Positions 7,396 through 13,186 of a stretch of DNA of 13,186 nt are shown here, piece by piece. A program made the position numbers and the translations under genes. The stretch's first letter is position 1. Each line of letters starts with the position of its first letter. The notes under the pieces were generated by a model that saw nothing but the letters and a program-made list of their open reading frames with translations, was not told where the DNA came from and searched no databases. This DNA is from an uncultured Clostridia bacterium. Its GTDB lineage: Bacteria > Bacillota > Clostridia > Oscillospirales > Ruminococcaceae. Location: positions 1 through 13,186 of the forward strand of contig CANQKG010000020.1 in the NCBI GenBank assembly GCA_947624425.1. Reading direction: 5' to 3'.

Positions 7396-8958
7396 TTGGA
7401 TGCGATAGCAATCGTGCTGTTGATCGCAGGGCTTGCGGTCGGCGGCGGTGTTTCCGGCATTGTCTGCTTTAAGCAGGGTGAAAAGCACCGTCAGCGTGTG
7501 GCAGAGGCGGCGATCGGCAGCGCCGAGGAAGAGGCAAAACGGCTGCTCGGAGACGCGAAAAAAGAAGCGGATCAGAAGAAAAAGGAAATGATGGTCGAGG
7601 CAAAGGATCAGATTTTCCAGCTTCGCTCCGACACCGAAAAGGAGCTGAAAGAGCGCCGGAGCGAGGTGTCGCGGCAGGAGCGGCGGATCCAGCAGAAGGA
7701 GGAAAACCTCGACAGGCGGCTTGAAAATCTCGAAAAGAAAGAGGAAACGGTACAAAAGAAGCTCAAGACGGCGGAGGAACGGCTGGAGGAGGCCGAGCGG
7801 ATCCGCAAGAGCGAGATCGACCATCTGGAGAAGATTTCGGGCTACACCGCCGAGCAGGCGAAGGAGCAGCTTTTGAAGTCGCTGGAGGAGCAGCTGACCC
7901 ACGAAAAGGCGGTGAAGATCGCCGCTTACACCGATCAGCTCAAGCTGGAGGCGGACGAGAAGGCGCGGAATATCCTTTCGCTGGCGATTTCCCGCTGTGC
8001 CGCCGACCATGTGGCGGAGTCCACTGTGTCGGTGGTGCCGCTGCCGAACGACGACATGAAGGGCAGGATTATCGGTCGGGAGGGGCGGAACATCCGCGCA
8101 CTCGAAACGCTGACCGGCGTCGATTTGATTATCGACGATACGCCGGAGGCGATCACGCTGTCCTGCTTCGATCCGGTGCGTCGGGAGATCGCACGGCAGA
8201 CGCTGGAGCGGCTGATCGCCGACGGGCGGATCCACCCCGCCAGAATCGAGGAAATGGTGGAAAAATCCCGCCGCGAGGTGGAGCATTCGATCCGTGCCGA
8301 GGGCGAGCGCGCCGTGATGGAGGCAAACGTCCACGGCGTGCATCACGAGATCGTCAAGCTGCTGGGACGGCTGCAGTACCGTACCAGCTACGGGCAGAAC
8401 GTCCTCAACCATTCGCTGGAGGTCGCGTATATCGCGGGGATCATGGCTTCCGAGCTGGGGGTAGACGCCAATCTGGCGCGCCGCGCCGGCTTGCTGCATG
8501 ATATCGGCAAGGCGCTCAGCCATGAGATCGAAGGCTCTCATGTGGACATCGGCGTAGACGTCTGCAAGAAGTATAAGGAGTCCGCCGACGTGATCCATGC
8601 GGTGCAGGCGCACCACGGAGATGTGGAGCCGAAAACGGTGGTCGCCTGTCTGGTGCAGGCAGCCGATGCGGTGTCCGCAGCCCGTCCGGGCGCCCGCCGC
8701 GAGAATATCGAAAGCTATATCAAGCGTCTGGAAAAGCTGGAGGAGATCGCCAATTCGTTTAGCGGCGTGGAGAAGTCCTTTGCGATCCAGGCGGGACGCG
8801 AGATCCGGATCATGGTCAAGCCGGAGGTCGTCAAGGACGAAAAGATGCCGCTGGTTGCCAGAGAAGTGGTACAGCGGATCGAAAACGAGATGGCGTACCC
8901 CGGGCAGATCAAGGTACATATCGTGCGGGAAAGCCGCGCGGTGGATTACGCGAAATAA
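7396..8958 (+). CDS. rny: Ribonuclease Y
   Basis: RNase Y is the membrane-anchored endoribonuclease that starts mRNA decay in many Firmicutes. Started at the TTG 7396-7398, the protein is 520 residues, the usual family length. The start is supported by AAGGAGG at 7380-7386, 9 bases upstream; an in-frame ATG at 7336 would add 20 non-family residues and lacks that site. Domains in order: N-terminal membrane anchor (about 2-24), long charged coiled coil (about 30-200), KH RNA-binding domain with GRIIGREGRNIRALE (223-237) and DDTPEAITLSCFDPVRREIA (247-266), and HD catalytic domain with HSLEVA (339-344) and the metal-binding LLHDIGKA (His368-Asp369). No ymdB follows; the gene ends in its own terminator. 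Confidence 0.96.
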   Translation: MDAIAIVLLIAGLAVGGGVSGIVCFKQGEKHRQRVAEAAIGSAEEEAKRLLGDAKKEADQKKKEMMVEAKDQIFQLRSDTEKELKERRSEVSRQERRIQQKEENLDRRLENLEKKEETVQKKLKTAEERLEEAERIRKSEIDHLEKISGYTAEQAKEQLLKSLEEQLTHEKAVKIAAYTDQLKLEADEKARNILSLAISRCAADHVAESTVSVVPLPNDDMKGRIIGREGRNIRALETLTGVDLIIDDTPEAITLSCFDPVRREIARQTLERLIADGRIHPARIEEMVEKSRREVEHSIRAEGERAVMEANVHGVHHEIVKLLGRLQYRTSYGQNVLNHSLEVAYIAGIMASELGVDANLARRAGLLHDIGKALSHEIEGSHVDIGVDVCKKYKESADVIHAVQAHHGDVEPKTVVACLVQAADAVSAARPGARRENIESYIKRLEKLEEIANSFSGVEKSFAIQAGREIRIMVKPEVVKDEKMPLVAREVVQRIENEMAYPGQIKVHIVRESRAVDYAK

Positions 8959-8960
8959 GA

Positions 8961-8990
8961 AAAACCCCCGCTCAACCGAGCGGGGGTTTT
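8961..8990 (+). terminator. Rho-independent terminator of rny
   Basis: A 13-bp stem AAAACCCCCGCTC / GAGCGGGGGTTTT with an AACC loop, starting 2 bases after the rny stop and ending in a T run. The C5/G5 core resembles that of the putP terminator. Confidence 0.9.
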
Positions 8991-9009
8991 AGTCTGTCGA
9001 AAAAGCGGT

Positions 9010-9253
9010 TTTGAATCCCTCCACCGCGCAAAGCGCGGTCCCCCTCCCTTTGACAAGGGAGGTCTTGACAAAGACGAAAGCTTTGTGGGTTGAAATGGGA
9101 TTAAGTGAAACAATAAAATCTTCCGGTGTCGCGTCCGTTGATATCTTTTGTCAGCATACTTTGCTAAATTTTTTATCAAAGTTTCTTTGCTCGCCAGTGC
9201 CTCCCTTGTGAAAGGGAGGGGGACCATGCTGACGCATGGTGGAGGGATTCACA
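9010..9253 (-). repeat. MITE-like element, copy 2 (inverted relative to copy 1)
   Basis: A 244-bp element whose reverse complement matches copy 1 end to end: an arm with CACAAGGGAGG and an ACCATGC/GCATGGT hairpin, an AT-rich interior, then an arm with the ACCGCGC/GCGCGGT hairpin. The arm at 9010-9062 begins TTTGAATCCCTCCACC. The other arm (9200-9253) ends GGGATTC followed by ACA instead of AAA. The arms are nearly identical to copy 1, while the interior is only partly conserved. The two copies therefore look like separate insertions of one family rather than a recent duplication. Confidence 0.75.
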
Positions 9254-9326
9254 GTCCGCAAAGCATCATCACAACCGCCACTCCCGCCTCGCTGTTTCGC
9301 CCACAGGGCGCGCTTCGGCGGCAAAG

Positions 9327-9398
9327 CCTTTTCACAAGGGAGGTATTGACAAAGACGGCGGCTTTCGCGTAAACCCGGTTTGTCCCTCGGAGCGCGGT
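9327..9398 (+). repeat. 72-bp inverted repeat, left boundary of the sigma/ABC cassette
   Basis: The repeat contains CACAAGGGAGG, TTGACAAAGACGG, CTTTCGCGTAAACCCGG and TTTGTCCCTCGG. It matches the reverse complement of 13106-13177 at 68 of 72 positions by eye. Its first ~30 bases share AAGGGAGG plus a TTGACAAAGACG string with the arm of MITE-like copy 2, so it belongs to a related repeat family. The rest of 9254-9440 shows no gene and no clear terminator for the ABC transporter. Confidence 0.75.
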
Positions 9399-9440
9399 GA
9401 AAAAACGATCCGTAACCGAAAATTTCATAAGGAGCAATAT

Positions 9441-11258
9441 TTAGCCATTTTCTTTACCAAGATACTGTTCCGCCTGCAAGCTGAACATACGCGCATAGCC
9501 GCCGTTTTGCGCCATGAGTTCCTCGTGGGCGCCCTCTTCGAGAATCTGACCGTTTTCCAAATAATAGATCCTGTCCGCATCGCGTGTGGATGACAGGCGA
9601 TGAGATATCAATATAACCGTTTTATCCTTTGCCATATCCAAAATCATATGGTTCATTTCATATTCCGAAATGGGATCGAGCGCGCTTGAAGCCTCGTCAA
9701 AAACCAATATCTTGTTGGGGTGAACAAACGCCCTTGCGATAGCGAGCTTTTGTTCTTCGCCGCCGGAGAATACGATGCCGTCTTCGGAAAACTCTTTTGA
9801 AACGTCGTGATAGATATCTTTGCCTTCTGCCATAATCTTATCGTAAAGCCCCACTTTTTTCAGCACTTTGCGGATGTGCGGCTCATTTTCCTGCGTGACA
9901 AAATCCATAGCCACGTTTTCTGCCACGCTTATATGATATAAAGCGAAATCCTGAAACACCGTCCCAAACAATGCGTGGTATTCTTCAAGCGAATAATTTC
10001 TGTAATCCTTGCCGCCGAAATACACGCACCCCTGCTTGGGTTCGTATAACCGCATGATAGCTTTGACAAGAGTGGATTTCCCCGCGCCGTTTCGTCCAAC
10101 AATAGCTATCTTTTGTTTCTGTTCAATTCGCATACAGACATCCCGTAAGATCAAGCGGCTTCGATCGTCATATGTAAACTGTACGGCTTCCATGGCCAAA
10201 TCAAAGTCTCCGTCTGAGATCGGTATGGGATTTTCCGGTTCAATAATATGAGGCTGCAAGTTAAGAAAATCACGCACATTTTGGATAAAAAGGCTGTGTT
10301 CGTTCAGGCGCGGCACAATCTCAATTATACGGCGAAGCGAATATTCCGCGCTGCGAACGGCATTATATAAAGCCACAAAATCCCCGATCATTAGTCTTTT
10401 AGACACCGTAATGCTGTATATTAAATAGACATAGGTAGCATACATAACTACAGCCACCTGATTAAACGTTTCCAACATTCCTAAGCCCGCACGACGAACG
10501 CCGAATTTTGCCGAAAGCTTGCTCATGTTCTCGTTAGTGGCGACGTATTTAGACAACAAAACCGGAAAGATTTTTGTCAGCTTGATCTCTTTGGCATATT
10601 CTTTTTGATAGAGCAACCGTTTGTAATATTCTATTTTTCGGTTTTCCGGCGTTGTTTCCTGCTGAAATTTGAAATTAAGCTTATTGCGCCGCACACTGAG
10701 TGGCAGCGATATCACGATTGGCATAAATGTAAATGCGATCAAAATCGGATTCATGGATAAAAGAATCGTTCCCAACCCGAACAGCACTGTGACGGCAGAA
10801 AACACAGAAGAAAGATCGTTCAGCACGCCGATGGCTCTTTTGGAGCTTTCTTGTACCGCTTTTGTGTATTGATTGTAAAATTCCGTCTTATCGAAGTATT
10901 CAAGATCGATCTGCCGAGCCTTTTGAAACAGCAAAGTATCAAAATATTTGCTTATTTTTAAATCAGAACGAGGGATATAAACGTTGTTGTACCAATCCAA
11001 AAAGAAGAGCATAAGCAAGGCGATACCCATAACCGCCGAGGTGACTAAAAACAACCTTGCAAAAGAATATCCGGCCTGAATGCCGTTTATGATATAGCGA
11101 AAAAGATATACACTTATGCCGATCTCGATAGCATTTCCGAAAAGCGCGGTGACAAAAGACCAAATCACCCGCGAAGGCGAACATTTCCACAAATGAAAAA
11201 GCATAAATCTGATATTCTTCCCAGACCTATATGAAGAACTGTTTCTGTTGCGATGCAT
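9441..11258 (-). CDS. Half-size ABC exporter (fused permease and ATPase)
   Basis: A 605-residue protein: an N-terminal membrane domain with about six hydrophobic segments (about 30-330), then a nucleotide-binding domain. In the latter, Walker A GRNGAGKST (388-396), Q-loop GTVFQDF (432-438), signature FSGGEEQK (498-505), Walker B ILVFDEASSALD (517-528) and the H-loop ISHRLS (His553) are all intact, so the ATPase should be active. The stretch LEYFDKTEFYNQYTKAVQES resembles exporters of the NisT/SpaT/EpiT peptide type, but no precursor peptide or modification enzyme gene is visible nearby, so the cargo is unknown. It presumably works as a homodimer. The ATG at 11258 has a very strong GGAGGTGATA site 9 bases upstream. 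It lies 61 bases downstream of the sigma-factor gene and is probably co-transcribed. Base composition is lower in GC than the housekeeping genes. Confidence 0.9.
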   Translation of the reverse strand: MHRNRNSSSYRSGKNIRFMLFHLWKCSPSRVIWSFVTALFGNAIEIGISVYLFRYIINGIQAGYSFARLFLVTSAVMGIALLMLFFLDWYNNVYIPRSDLKISKYFDTLLFQKARQIDLEYFDKTEFYNQYTKAVQESSKRAIGVLNDLSSVFSAVTVLFGLGTILLSMNPILIAFTFMPIVISLPLSVRRNKLNFKFQQETTPENRKIEYYKRLLYQKEYAKEIKLTKIFPVLLSKYVATNENMSKLSAKFGVRRAGLGMLETFNQVAVVMYATYVYLIYSITVSKRLMIGDFVALYNAVRSAEYSLRRIIEIVPRLNEHSLFIQNVRDFLNLQPHIIEPENPIPISDGDFDLAMEAVQFTYDDRSRLILRDVCMRIEQKQKIAIVGRNGAGKSTLVKAIMRLYEPKQGCVYFGGKDYRNYSLEEYHALFGTVFQDFALYHISVAENVAMDFVTQENEPHIRKVLKKVGLYDKIMAEGKDIYHDVSKEFSEDGIVFSGGEEQKLAIARAFVHPNKILVFDEASSALDPISEYEMNHMILDMAKDKTVILISHRLSSTRDADRIYYLENGQILEEGAHEELMAQNGGYARMFSLQAEQYLGKENG

Positions 11259-11298
11259 AAAATATCACCTCCGATTTTAGCGTCTGCTGCGTAATGCT

Positions 11299-11312
11299 GC
11301 CGCCGAAGCGGC
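11299..11312 (-). other. UUCG-capped hairpin between the sigma and ABC genes
   Basis: On the minus strand, GCCGC TTCG GCGGC: a 5-bp stem closed by the very stable C(UUCG)G tetraloop, inside the 61-base gap. No T run follows, so it is not a normal terminator. It may slow exonucleases or mark an mRNA processing point. Confidence 0.4.
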
Positions 11313-11319
11313 GCCCTGC

Positions 11320-12957
11320 TTACAAGCACGACCAGGACATCACAACGGGCGGACAGCAATCCTTTACGTCTTTTAAATGCAGACCCTTGCCATATGCTTC
11401 CCGAACGATCGCCATCACAAAATAGGAGGTGGCGTCGTTGTATCTGAAAAGTTCCGGAACGGATGTCAGGTGTTTCGGAACCGGCGTTTTCCAAGCGGAT
11501 ACAAACGCCGAAAATTCCTGCCCGATCGCGGATTGGATTTGCTCCGTGGCGCTTTTGATCGCGGCGGACACCCGCTCATATTCCTCCTGTTTCAAAACAG
11601 GGATTTTCACACACAGTTTATGATCCGTGCTTCCGATCAAACCCGCTTCTTCCAGCGCGGGGATATTGGCGATCAGCTCGCTCGGGATATCGTTCTCCGC
11701 CATTTCTTCCGGCGAAATATCCGTGTAAATACACCAGAGAAACGGAATGATGTGTTTGAAATACAGTTCCCATGAAAAGCCGTATCTGTGAGGATTGTCA
11801 AAAAGCGTAGTGTCAAACTCATAAAGACGGACAAGCTTTCTGCCTCCCGCCACAAGCGATTCGGAAGTCCGATGCCCGCCTTGTATCAGGTATTCGGACG
11901 CTTCGTTACACTCTTTGGGGTCATATCCCGCCTCAACCGCTGTCGCCTGTGCAATCCATTGTCCGCCGTCTTTACGCTTTGGAAATTTCGGGAATTTCAT
12001 TTTTCCGGTGATGTAAAACTGCATGTCCTGCAAGGCTTTCAACACGGCGTATCTGTCAAGTCTTGTCCTCTTTTCGGCTCCCATTTCCTGTACAAACGGC
12101 ATCGCGGCAATCTGTTCCGACATTTTTTCGATGATGCCCCACACCGTATCGAAGTGCCGATGGGCAAAATCAAGCTGTGGCTTAAAGCTCCTGAGCTCGT
12201 CCTGCGGCTTTGTGATGATAAAATCCGCATACACCTTGCCGCTGTCCGTTTTTTGCATCAACTCGCCGTCGACGAGCTTTTGGACGATGGGTTCCACATA
12301 CGCCGCCGGGATGCCGATCGCCTTGGAAAGCTCACTGACCGTCACCGGCTTCTCATAGGCAAGGATCAATAGATTCTGCGCGATCAGATCGTCCTCAACA
12401 AGCGACGTCGGCTCGCCCTTCAGACCGTCACAGCCGCCACATGACAGATACAGCTTCCCGGGTAAAATATGGTTTCTTTCCATTTCTTCCAGTCCTTTCT
12501 TCATCTGACTGCGACCTGCTGACAGACGGCTTTTGACCGTACCTACGGGAATATGCAGCGCCTCGGCAATCTCCGAAACGCTTTGATCCCCGAAGTAAAA
12601 GCGAATGAGGACCTCACGGGTAGTATAGCCGAGAAAATTAAGCTCTTTTCGCACCTCGGCGGCTTCCTGCGAGGATAGATATTCCTCATCTGTTTCCTCG
12701 GCGAGATCAGCCATGTCGTCAAAACTCACCGTAATCGGGTATCTGTATTTTCGGCGCAGAGCATCATGGTACTTATGGAAAAGAGTGTTGGTAAGCCAAG
12801 TTTTCCGATGCTCAATGATCCCGCCTTGATGCAGATAGTGAAAAGCCGCAAGCAGGGTATCGCCCACAAGGTCTTCGGCGTCCGTCTGCGAATTGCATTT
12901 TGACACCGCAAGCCGCATCAGATAATCGTAGTATTGCATGATTTCATCGTTTGCCAT
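11320..12957 (-). CDS. ECF-type sigma factor with a ~390-residue C-terminal extension
   Basis: A 545-residue protein. Residues about 5-70 form a sigma region 2 (DAEDLVGDTLLAAF, then WLTNTLFHKYHDALRR). Residues about 100-152 form sigma region 4 with the helix-turn-helix FGDQSVSEIAEALHIPVGTVKSRLSAGR. ECF factors are usually near 170-200 residues, so the remaining ~390 residues are an added module. This contains a CxxC (173-176), a probable winged helix (about 185-250, VTVSELSKAIGIPAAYVEPIVQKLV), and an unassigned region ending in CCPPVVMSWSCL. No anti-sigma gene is adjacent, so the extension is likely the sensor or self-inhibitory part (inference). The weak AGGG ribosome binding site lies about 7 bases before the ATG at 12957. 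The ABC exporter downstream is the obvious co-regulated target. Base composition is lower in GC than the housekeeping genes. Confidence 0.85.
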   Translation of the reverse strand: MANDEIMQYYDYLMRLAVSKCNSQTDAEDLVGDTLLAAFHYLHQGGIIEHRKTWLTNTLFHKYHDALRRKYRYPITVSFDDMADLAEETDEEYLSSQEAAEVRKELNFLGYTTREVLIRFYFGDQSVSEIAEALHIPVGTVKSRLSAGRSQMKKGLEEMERNHILPGKLYLSCGGCDGLKGEPTSLVEDDLIAQNLLILAYEKPVTVSELSKAIGIPAAYVEPIVQKLVDGELMQKTDSGKVYADFIITKPQDELRSFKPQLDFAHRHFDTVWGIIEKMSEQIAAMPFVQEMGAEKRTRLDRYAVLKALQDMQFYITGKMKFPKFPKRKDGGQWIAQATAVEAGYDPKECNEASEYLIQGGHRTSESLVAGGRKLVRLYEFDTTLFDNPHRYGFSWELYFKHIIPFLWCIYTDISPEEMAENDIPSELIANIPALEEAGLIGSTDHKLCVKIPVLKQEEYERVSAAIKSATEQIQSAIGQEFSAFVSAWKTPVPKHLTSVPELFRYNDATSYFVMAIVREAYGKGLHLKDVKDCCPPVVMSWSCL

Positions 12958-13001
12958 CTTTTCCCTGCCTTCCGGAAAGCGTTTGAACGTTCACTTGTAT
13001 A

Positions 13002-13025
13002 GTCGCAAAAATTTTATTGTGGTTC
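13002..13025 (-). promoter_or_regulatory. Candidate ECF-type (autoregulatory) promoter of the sigma gene
   Basis: On the minus strand, GAACC (13025-13021) and CGAC (13005-13002) are separated by 15 bases, i.e. GAAC-N16-CGAC. This resembles the AAC / CGT-type elements and spacing of ECF promoters. A TATACA at 13001-12996 could alternatively be a sigma-A -10, but it lacks a good -35. A 10-bp palindrome TGAACGTTCA (12984-12993) sits just downstream, near the expected start. Confidence 0.3.
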
Positions 13026-13091
13026 GGGGTCGAAATGAAATGATCCGATTTTTGAATAGGGGGTCTGCTGCAAGCGACAGCAAAACGCGCC

Positions 13092-13114
13092 AAGCGCGGT
13101 ATGGTACCGCGCTT
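13092..13114. repeat. Palindrome at the inner edge of the right cassette repeat
   Basis: AAGCGCGGTA, TGG, TACCGCGCTT: a perfect 10+3+10 inverted repeat. Its ACCGCGC/GCGCGGT core is the same hairpin found in the MITE-like arms, which supports a shared origin. The left cassette repeat keeps only one half of it. No T run follows on either strand. Confidence 0.6.
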
Positions 13115-13177
13115 CGAGGGACAAACCGGGTTTACGCGAAAGCCACCGTCTTTGTCAAGACCTCCCTTGTGAAAGGG
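13106..13177 (-). repeat. 72-bp inverted repeat, right boundary of the sigma/ABC cassette
   Basis: The reverse complement matches 9327-9398 with four differences. It reads CCCTCGAAGCGCGGT inward, and CTCCCTTGTGAAAGGG outward. After 13177 the sequence departs from the arm seen in the MITE-like copies (GCGCTCTTGC to the window end). Confidence 0.75.
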
Positions 13178-13186
13178 CGCTCTTGC

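Larger units (their letters stand above)
9327..13177. mobile_element. Candidate mobile cassette: sigma factor plus ABC exporter between inverted repeats
   Basis: The region is bounded by the 72-bp inverted repeats, oriented with the CCTCCC-type arm outward at both ends, as terminal repeats would be. The enclosed genes are visibly richer in A+T than recG, rny or the MBOAT genes. No transposase or recombinase is inside, so movement would require an enzyme supplied in trans or homologous recombination. The right side is close to the window edge, so the true outer boundary cannot be judged. Confidence 0.35.

Noticed and set aside
6933..7460. 175-codon minus-strand frame across the nudix-rny intergenic region
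   Set aside because: It overlaps the start of nudix, the rny promoter and the rny start; its sequence is low complexity at the N-terminus and resembles no family.
7270..8919. 549-codon open frame antisense to rny
   Set aside because: It lies entirely opposite an unmistakable RNase Y gene, has low-complexity His/Leu/Arg-rich sequence typical of the complement of a charged coiled coil, and has no recognisable domain.

Overview
The window looks like chromosome from a Clostridia (Oscillospiraceae/Ruminococcaceae-like) Firmicute. The evidence is a Firmicutes gene set (RNase Y, MBOAT plus DHHW pair, PutP), strong AGGAGG ribosome binding sites, TTG starts, sigma-A-like promoters with extended -10 elements, and fairly high GC in the housekeeping genes. 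The taxonomic call is inference; no rRNA or other marker is present.

Layout, left to right. (1) 1-4442, minus strand: a tight three-gene unit read as MBOAT O-acyltransferase, then a DHHW/AlgX-like SGNH partner, then recG, which runs off the left edge. The gaps are 14 and 11 bases, and each upstream stop codon lies in the next ribosome binding site. (2) 4443-5006: a promoter for that unit, a 241-bp element with 53-bp terminal inverted repeats (MITE-like copy 1), a solo repeat arm, and a strong terminator for putP. (3) 5007-6943, minus strand: putP (Na+/proline symporter) and a NUDIX hydrolase of the Ap4A-hydrolase type, each with its own recognisable promoter. (4) 6944-8990: a divergent intergenic region with a near-consensus plus-strand promoter, a ~300-nt structured leader, and rny (RNase Y, TTG start) closed by a terminator. 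(5) 9010-9253: a second, inverted copy of the MITE-like element. (6) 9327-13177: a visibly lower-GC cassette bounded by a 72-bp inverted repeat (68/72 identical, counted by eye). It holds an ECF-type sigma factor with a long C-terminal extension and, downstream, a half-size ABC exporter.

How the genes may work together: the MBOAT and DHHW proteins probably form a surface O-acetylation machine. The sigma factor and ABC exporter look like a self-contained, horizontally acquired stress or export module with no separate anti-sigma gene, so the C-terminal extension of the sigma factor is the likely sensor. The most interesting points are the cassette framed by repeat arms related to the MITE ends, the two full MITE-like copies flanking putP-nudix-rny in opposite orientation, and the unexplained structured leader of rny.
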